This document shows, one piece after another, positions 57,243 to 64,000 of a stretch of 64,000 bases of DNA. The notes under the pieces were generated by a model. It was not told the origin of the DNA. It saw nothing but the letters and a program-made list of their open reading frames with translations, and searched no databases. A program made the translations under genes and the position numbers. Position 1 is the first letter of the stretch. Each line of letters begins with the position of its first letter. Origin of the DNA: Hofstenia miamia (Eukaryota > Xenacoelomorpha > Acoela > Hofsteniidae). The stretch lies in contig CABFPE010000269.1 of the NCBI GenBank assembly GCA_900660155.1, positions 436,825 through 500,824 on the forward strand. The letters are read 5' to 3'.

Positions 57243-59520
57243 AAAATGGTGATAAAAAACTGATAGAGTAAAATGAATGATTTAAATATTTTAATGGCAA
57301 AATGTAGATTAGAACTAGAATTAAAACAAGTAGGTATCCTTGCATCTTTCCTACCACGTCTATTATTTTTCAATACCGCAATAATTGTATTCAATATATT
57401 TTGACAACCGGATTTTAACCTAATTAACCCTATTTCTACTAGCGATGCTTTTAAGTAACAAATCCAATTGTCCACATTTTTAACAATTTTTTTCAAGCCT
57501 GTTAAGACATATTGAAAGACCTTTGCATGGACAAATCTATGGAGATGGGCCAACTCATGTAAAGATTTGTGCTAAATTACTTCCAAGTAAGAAATTTCTT
57601 TCAATGAGAAATCCGATTTTTGTAAATATATTCAAATGCTTACTACAACTGGTTTGTAGATAATGAGGTGGTCGAATGCGCATGGGTACAACAACTGCAC
57701 TGAAATATGCTGTTTTCTGAAGAAAAACTATGAGTTCCGTTCAGGCGCGCCGTGAGCAAAGTCAGAGGTTGTCGCACCATAGGGCGGGACCACATCAGAT
57801 CGCGCGTTAAAGTAGAAAAATTCATCGAGACGCGCCTTCCGCAAACATTGAGGTTGGCACGCGATGCACATCTTAAAAGTACTAAGGAGACAATTCTCTA
57901 TCATGTGATGTTTTCAGATTTTAAATTACCTGACTTACCCGGACCGATTTTAGCGGTTGCAACCTTACCTGATTAACCGTTCGCGTCCAGCACTAGTATT
58001 CATATAGTGAGTCACATCTACAATAGTCCATTCAAAGTTTGTGACAATAGCATTATATATTTTTTGCAAATGCTCTGTCAAACTGATTCGGAAATACAGA
58101 AATGGGAAAAACTGCCTTTTGTAAATATTTTTGTTTATTCACTTAACTAATACTGATTCTCTTTATTGCAAACTTTTGGCTTAAGATTAAACGCATTTGG
58201 TACTTCAATATATCAAGAATAAACCCTTATTTTTTAAGCTTAATGCGATTTGGTATCCTATGTTTATTTTAATTTTTTACATGTAATGCTTTTCACATTT
58301 TTGCATTAGCTCGATGTTAATATTCTTCAATTCGCACAACCATCACATTATACAAAAATAGGAGCAGTGAAATTTCATTCTGATTAAGAGCAACAAGAGT
58401 CAATAACAAATGTTTTCATTGTTGAAACATTTTCCACCCATATTAAGCGCAGGTAACAACAAAGTACATCTTGCAACATTTTTTGACTGAGTGCTACAAC
58501 AGCTGCAATTCAGTTTACTCTGCAATTTCACAATGAAATCTCTTTATGCAAATTTTTATAAAACTTTAAAATTTGAAGAAAAAAGAATAACTAATTTATG
58601 AGCTTTTTAGCTCCCATGTACTTCTTGTATTGCGCATAAGTTTGCAACAAGCATTTAGTTGATTAAAATTTTTAGTGTATTGCAAAGTATATTCTAAAAT
58701 TGAAGGTCGTCCTGATGTAATGAATGACGAAATTGAAAAATGAAAATAGCTCTTTTGTACATTGCCTCCTATCCAACACGTTCTCAAAAATTTTGCCTCT
58801 AACTTGATTCAGCCGTTGAAGGCTATAACATTTGCCGTGGTTGCATTGTATGTGTATTGACTGTACCAGTACCAGTGTTTCAAGATAATAATTTTTTTCA
58901 GAATTGTAATGTTGTTTTGGCTGATATTTGTATGATCGGTGAGTTTCTTTGATGTCTTCGCTATCATTACTATTCGATTTTGTACTTCACTTGACGTAGG
59001 GAAGATCCACCCAGGATTTTTGAAAATTGAGACATTATTGCATCAAATTTGCAATACCGCGATAAATGTTTGCTTGCAATGGCTTAATATTTTCGTAACG
59101 GATAAATTGCATTAAATGCCAAGTGATATATAAATGACAGGGCGCTCGAAATTCAATAGTTAGAAGACTTAACTACATTGAGCTAATGGCAAATTGAAGC
59201 TGTGCGAACATAGAGTCAAGAGAAAAATTCTTTATAAAGGCTAATTATCGAATTTTTGCTAATGGGTTTCATGTGATGTTTATGCAAATTCCCAATAGCA
59301 TATTACTTGGTCAATTAGTCATTCACTGATGCTAAGTAACAAATTTTTCAATCATGCACGACAGTAATGTGTTAAAGGATAAAGTGGCAATTTACCCTTA
59401 TTAGATAAATTAGAACAACAATCTATTGAACAAAAAAAGTGCCATAAGCATTGTATAGTACTACAAAATAGCTTTATCGATGAAAATGTAATGACAACAC
59501 AAAGGTTTGAAAAAGTCAGA
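57243..59520. other. Non-coding stretch
   Basis: 57735-57930 is the partner of the 49.6 kb repeat (PFRRAVSKVRG peptide relic). A minus frame at 57188-57553 runs across the transposon end and has no family resemblance. Nothing else supported. Confidence 0.35.
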
Positions 59521-59527
59521 GCGACCT

Positions 59528-59544
59528 CTATGGAGGTTCTAGTC
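59528..59544 (-). CDS. Candidate last exon of a minus-strand gene
   Basis: An excellent acceptor (GAATATTTGCTTTTAG on the minus strand) lies just above. GA completes a Gly codon from the next exon up, then LEPP and TAG. It is only 17 bases; the support is acceptor quality and phase. Confidence 0.25.
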
Positions 59545-59760
59545 CTAAAAGCAAATATTCTTAATTGTTGGTCACATCATATTTCATGTTTAGTATTATG
59601 AATTTTAACTACCTTATTCCTCAAATGATCAATACATATTTTCCCAGGATAAACATTTACAAGACTGAACTTCATTGATTATGACTTGCCTTAGTAATAT
59701 TGAACAATATATTTCTTCAATCAAATCTTCGTACGGATTTTATCCTAGATATGTATGTAC

Positions 59761-59829
59761 CTGTTATTAGAGCTTGCGAACCTTCCCTAGTTTTTGAAAT
59801 GATCGTGATGTTTGTTACAGCTAAGTTAA
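59761..59829 (-). CDS. Candidate internal exon of a minus-strand gene
   Basis: Minus-strand acceptor GAATTACCTTGCAG and donor ACAG|GTACAT. Two leading bases, 22 codons and one trailing base; the other two frames are closed. It reads NLAVTNITIISKTREGSQAL, then IT, with an N-x-T glycosylation sequon. The leading TT completes Ile with the exon above (59951-60023). The trailing G completes Gly with the exon below. Unidentified. Confidence 0.38.
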
Positions 59830-59950
59830 CTGCAAGGTAATTCATGCCGTGGTTAATTGGTGACACTATGATTAAATTGTATTGATGGCTAAGTGTCAAT
59901 GCGTAAGAGATCCAATTTCAGTGTAGAATTATTTCCTGGGTGAATGTTAC

Positions 59951-60023
59951 TTATCATAGAGCACGCCGCATTTACCGTTTGAACCAGCATAGGAATGTTG
60001 ACCGTGCAGTCTTTGTTGCGGCA
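59951..60023 (-). CDS. Candidate internal exon, possible membrane segment
   Basis: Minus-strand acceptor GACATTCAATTAG and donor GTAACA. It has 24 codons plus one base: CRNKDCTVNIPMLVQTVNAA, then CSMI. Joined to the next exon it makes a hydrophobic run (IPMLVQTVNAACSMIINLAV) long enough for a transmembrane helix after a Cys-rich stretch. The acceptor tract is weak. The + strand is also open here, which lowers confidence. Confidence 0.33.
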
Positions 60024-60452
60024 CTAATTGAATGTCAATTCAAATCAGGCAATTCTATTCTGCTTAATGTTGCGACTATGACGATTCCTCAATTGGGTTC
60101 GGCCTGAGAAAAACGTGAAATATTACAAAATGATGTCAGCCAATGTCGTGAAATACCTTTTTAATGAGGTGTTAACTTATTCTTTAATGATCAACTTAAT
60201 AATTGCAAATATTGTGTGGGATACACTTTGAAAATCGGCGATACATTAAGATAATTTCGAGTTATTGTGATCTTTACAGCACTTTATTATTTTCAGAACG
60301 ATTTTAGAATTTTGCATATCCACATTTTAGCAATTCTATATTAGGAAGAATCAAATAGCGGTTTGTTGTAGAAGGATTTATTGGGACATTCCACTAAATA
60401 TTTCAGTGGGATTGAGATTATAATTGAAGAATGTGGGACTATGGTTTTCATA

Positions 60453-60556
60453 TTATTTCTCATAATTTAAGTCATTTTTGCCAAAATAGAAGTCATGCCG
60501 TGGAACCACATTAGCAATGGCTCCCCAAAATGCCATGGAACTAGTATGGGGCGACA
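60453..60556 (-). CDS. Candidate exon of the same or a neighbouring minus-strand gene
   Basis: Minus-strand acceptor CACTACATTCATTCCCAG. After two bases the frame reads SPHTSSMAFWGAIANVVPRH, then DFYFGKNDLNYEK and TAA. The composition is convincing. If spliced at GTGGTT after AIAN it would join in phase to the exon at 60023; otherwise it is a terminal exon. Confidence 0.3.
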
Positions 60557-60559
60557 CTG

Positions 60560-61325
60560 GGAATGAATGTAGTGAAACTAAATGGGACTAGAACCAACAA
60601 AATATTGGTCCCCAGAGTAATTGAATGCGCAAGGTTTTTATATTGCTGCAGTAAACTACATTATTTATTCATCAATGCTTAAAATTCTGCGAATTTGCTA
60701 AGGGAGTGAGCGGAAATTTCTTTTGAGGGAAATCGTAGTATTGAATCAGTTCAATTATCAATAAAGTGGTGGCCCCTGTCTAGAAACTGTTCAACCATGC
60801 CGACTGGAAACGCTATATTATATTCATATTAAATGAAGTTGATCAATTTTAAATTCATAAAAACGCATTTTAATAATACTCAAATGTCATATATTTATCC
60901 TTAGAACTTTACCAAAGATTTGCAAGCGTTTGATGTATTGACTTTGTTTTTCAATAGTATCCATGCGAACATTTTCGTCTTACTGAATTTTTGATTAATT
61001 TCTTTCATTGTTCATTATTCTAAAGTGAAGTCTTTAACAGTATGAACTACCAGATAATTGATTTCTTTATTATTCCTCCTCAAATTTAAAATCATTTATG
61101 CGGTATTGTTTACCAGTATTTGCTTCCTCCTTTTAATTCATGTAGTAGTTGAACTTCCTCATATTTGTAATATGATTTAGGAAATGACATTTTAATTGCT
61201 AATATATGGTTTAACGAAATTATTATATTCCATGTTATTTTAATCACATTACGTTTTCACTACAGTTTTTCATAGTTGAACTTTTATATTTTATTTTTAT
61301 CAAGGCTACCTCGACATTTTATACA
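60560..61325. other. Non-coding stretch
   Basis: No supported feature. 60760-60830 is open on both strands over about 20 codons (for example VGMVEQFLDRGHHFIDN on the minus strand), without useful splice sites. Confidence 0.35.
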
Positions 61326-61329
61326 CGTA

Positions 61330-62741
61330 GGCCCATATTCACGAAAAGTATCTAACTAGTATTTACTTGATTTCTTTCAATCATTCTGTAGTAAGTACCA
61401 GATAGTAAGCATTTCATATTCATGAAAAGTAAAACTACCTAGTCTAACTTTGCAGTCGTATTCACAACAAGTAAGAAGTATTTACTAGCCTAGTATTTAC
61501 TAAATATCAAGTAAATACTTCAAAAATGAAGTCTGATATTCTTCAGCTAGGTCTATAGTAAATTAACAATAAATTGCAAAAAATATTAAATAATGCACTT
61601 CAACTATAGAAATACAAGCCAATACATATGTAGAATTATTGAGTTAAGAAAAATTGACATTAGCATGTCCAAAAATCATGTGAATAATTTACTTTAAAGA
61701 TCAAAATAAGATTGTTCTTCTAAAAAAATAAATCAGTTTGCATTGTGGCATCTTTTTCATAATTTTCCAATAGTTTCTCGAAGTATTCGATCTTTTGAAT
61801 AAGTTTTTTCTTCTCTAATGAAAGAACCTCCTCGTGCAATTGTTCTACTCTTGACGATGAGCATTATTCTGTTTGCCTTGGTATTGTTGGTGGGGCTTCA
61901 GAATTGACATTCATGTTGTTTTCTGTAACTTTTGTTGGTTCACACTAAGGAAGATTATTTTCCATTGCTCCAGGAATCATGCACAGTTTTGGGGTTGTTT
62001 CTCCAATAATTCCTACTGCAATCGCGTCATTTGGAGAAAGAATTGCAGGTAGTCCTCCACCAGTTTTTCTAAAATCCCGAAATTTATACCTGATTCTTCT
62101 TTGAATGTTATTCCATTGTTTTGACAATTGTTCAACTGAAAACTGTTTACCAAATTCAATTAATAATACTTTCGATATCTCTTCATATGCAAAATTTCTG
62201 TGAACTCGTCCTGTTTTAGTATTATTCTTTGAAAAAAATATTCTCTTTTCTTTTTTAAATTTCTTCAAGGAAAACATTTTCAGTGTTAATATCCATCTTT
62301 CCCTAGTACAGGCAAATAATTAATGAAACATATTCGACAGAAATTGTTTGCATATATCAATTCCACTTAAAATTTAATAAAAACATTTTTTTCAGATTTA
62401 GTTGTACCATAATTTTTTTGTTTAGAAATTTATAATAATTAGTACACATTTCACTAAAAATTTAAAAATGCTTTAGGTAACATTTGTTTTAAAAACTCGT
62501 AATAGTTGTAATTCATTCTGTCTAGACTAGTAGCTACTTAAACTAGATAGTAAATACTACCTAGTAAATACTAGCCGCGGATTCCGTGATAAACAACATC
62601 TCGGAGTCCGAGTACTAGCCTAGTAATTACTATGATAGTATTTATTTGTTACTTTCGTGAAGAAGAATTGCTAGTACTTACTAGATAGTATTTACTAGGG
62701 TAGTATTTACTTGCAACTAGTTACTTTTCGTGAATATGAGC
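61330..62741 (-). mobile_element. PIF/Harbinger-like element, transposase lost
   Basis: Ends are inverted: GGCCCATATTCACGAAAAGT on the left, GCTCATATTCACGAAAAGTA read inwards on the right. This is the usual Harbinger-type terminus. The 3-bp duplication is not clean (GTA against TTA). Subterminal DNA on both sides is full of AGTATTTACT/AGTAAATACT words. The only gene is a broken Myb/SANT-like protein on the minus strand. The DDE nuclease gene that normally accompanies it is absent. Confidence 0.62.
61720..62277 (-). pseudogene. Harbinger-associated Myb/SANT-like protein, two internal stops
   Basis: PIF/Harbinger elements carry a second gene for a Myb/SANT-like protein that helps the transposase bind DNA and reach the nucleus. 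Here one frame of 186 codons runs from MFSLKKFKKEKRIFFSKNNT. Next come FAYEEISKVLLIEFGKQFSV and EQLSKQWNNIQRRIRYKFRD, then FRKTGGGLPAILSPNDA. The W-x-N-I-x-R-R-x-K...KTGGG pattern is the tri-helix signature of these proteins. After MENNLP come TAG, then TAA 29 codons later, both in frame. The same frame continues into a coiled coil (VEQLHEEVLSLEKKKLIQKI, EYFEKLLENYEKDA) and TAG. The domain order is intact; only point mutations break it. Confidence 0.62.
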
Positions 62742-62744
62742 TTA

Positions 62745-63795
62745 AATGCTAATTTTTAAAATTATACTTTCAATTATTAACTAGTTTTTAGCAGCCGTCT
62801 TACATTTAGTGCGATATTGTTATTGTTTGTTGAAAGCGAAATATTTTTAGTGTGTGATTCATTAAAATTGAGATTTTTAACCCTTTTAATCGGGACGTCT
62901 TTGAAAAGGCGATTTAGTAGCTTTATGGTGCCAAAGAGACGGCTATCCTGCTGCTGGTGGAAAATCACGTGCTGTTGCTTAATTAACGGACCGGCTCCGA
63001 CATGCTTTTGTAGCTAAAACCTCCAATATTCTGCATTCTACTATTCTTTTATCTTCTGCACGTGAAATAAATTATTTTATGCTTACTATAATTTTTTCTG
63101 CAATTATTGAGTTGGAATAATGGCCATTAAGAAAAATACTCCATATTTTAATAGATCATGACCTAATTGGATGCCTTTCATCTATGATATCTTTACTTGT
63201 CTAAGAATTTAAGAGTATAATAATTGAACTTTCTTCAGAAAGGCGTATCTTACCAATTCATTTCACTTGAATAAAAAGTCTCTCTCTTCGAACAATGGTT
63301 GCATTAATTTTCCAACGCTGAAGGTAATATTTAGCGAAGAATATAAGTTATTTTCGTTTAACATTTCTTCTTAAATGATGGTATAAGTAAAATTTTAAAG
63401 GATGCCTTTGTTAAATTTATTGATTATTTGTCGCCGTACAAAGAACGCTATCTTTGAAGTACATTATGAAGCAACATTTACTTGATCAGACATTGGCATA
63501 GATTCTCGAAATTATATCGTCAACTTGTTAAATGAGAGGTTGGGGTTATTTTGGCATGCTACCCTTGGAATATTCATTGCCCAAGGAAAGGCGTTTAAAT
63601 TTTACTTCCTTGTGAGGCCCAATCCCTTGCCGAAACATATTTAAATAGTTTGTAATACTGAAAAAAACCATATCCAACCGCAAATGACAATGATAAAAGC
63701 GGTCGAAAGCAGAAAACTTTTCAAATTAACGCATCTCATTTGCAACTTCCTCGCATATTCAATATTGCTCTAGCCTTATTAAATATTGAGGCTAG
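62745..63795. other. Non-coding stretch
   Basis: Frames at 62777-63017 are short and unrecognised. Nothing else seen. Confidence 0.4.
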
Positions 63796-63797
63796 TT

Positions 63798-63798
<1 letters not shown>

Positions 63799-63833
<35 letters not shown>

Positions 63834-63985
63834 TATATATGTTATATATTTATGTATACATATATACACATATATACACATATACATATATATAGATATG
63901 CATATATATGTATATATGTATATATAACATATATAATATATAATATTTAATATATATATACATATAAATATATATATACATATAA
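63799..63985. repeat. Complex TA/CA microsatellite, self-complementary
   Basis: A (TA)n run is followed by TATACACATATA-type words. ATATAATATATAACATATAT-like arms face each other across the block, so it can form a large hairpin. It reaches almost to the window edge. Confidence 0.92.
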
Positions 63986-64000
63986 GTTAGAAGGTCAGTG

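Noticed and set aside
57188..57553. 121-codon minus frame
   Set aside because: Its C-terminal part is translated transposon end and the rest matches nothing I recognise.
1..64000. CRISPR arrays, riboswitches, bacterial operons, integrated virus
   Set aside because: No direct-repeat/spacer arrays, no ribosome-binding-site-led gene clusters and no capsid, polymerase or envelope motifs outside the retrotransposon RT pieces.

Overview
This window is AT-rich, intron- and transposon-dominated DNA from an animal, most likely an invertebrate. The reasons are the first coding exon of an amine-type GPCR, small exon candidates separated by kilobases of non-coding sequence, many (TA)n microsatellites, and a mixed load of mariner/Tc1, hAT, PIF/Harbinger and CR1/L2-like elements. 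There is no prokaryotic architecture (no operons, no long uninterrupted host ORFs). I cannot name the species.

Layout. 1-10.4 kb is mostly non-coding. It holds a probable terminal exon (705-812, +), the GPCR first exon (4883-5138, -), a phase-compatible + strand exon chain (4769-4845, 5710-5896, 6220-6255) and a second pair (7793-7927, 8105-8139). 10.6-11.9 kb is a foldback element with PIF/Harbinger-like ends. 12.5-13.3 kb is a LINE 3' fragment. 14.08-15.40 kb is a complete mariner with an intact 343-codon transposase. 15.6-16.46 kb is a short inverted-repeat element with an 8-bp target duplication whose interior is a tandem array of telomere-like CCCTAA/TTAGGG blocks. 17.8-18.6, 19.1-21.4, 22.8-23.8 and 28.1-29.8 kb are hAT relics. 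32-36 kb holds several older repeats and a possible SGNH-hydrolase remnant. 36.8-46.7 kb holds scattered candidate + strand exons, a LINE tail and a 224-base assembly gap. 52.8-53.4 kb is a probable false duplication at an assembly join. 53.2-57.2 kb is a Tc1 pseudo-element split by a LINE, immediately followed by another mariner-superfamily pseudo-element. 59.5-60.6 kb holds candidate minus-strand exons. 61.3-62.7 kb is a PIF/Harbinger-like element with a broken Myb/SANT-like gene. The window ends in complex TA/CA repeat.

The transposon calls rest on visible catalytic motifs, inverted ends and target duplications, so they are the firm part. The host exon calls rest on splice consensus, open frame and phase agreement only. 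In DNA this AT-rich, open stretches of 30-80 codons also arise by chance, so they are hypotheses to test with transcripts. Apart from the GPCR I do not recognise the host proteins.
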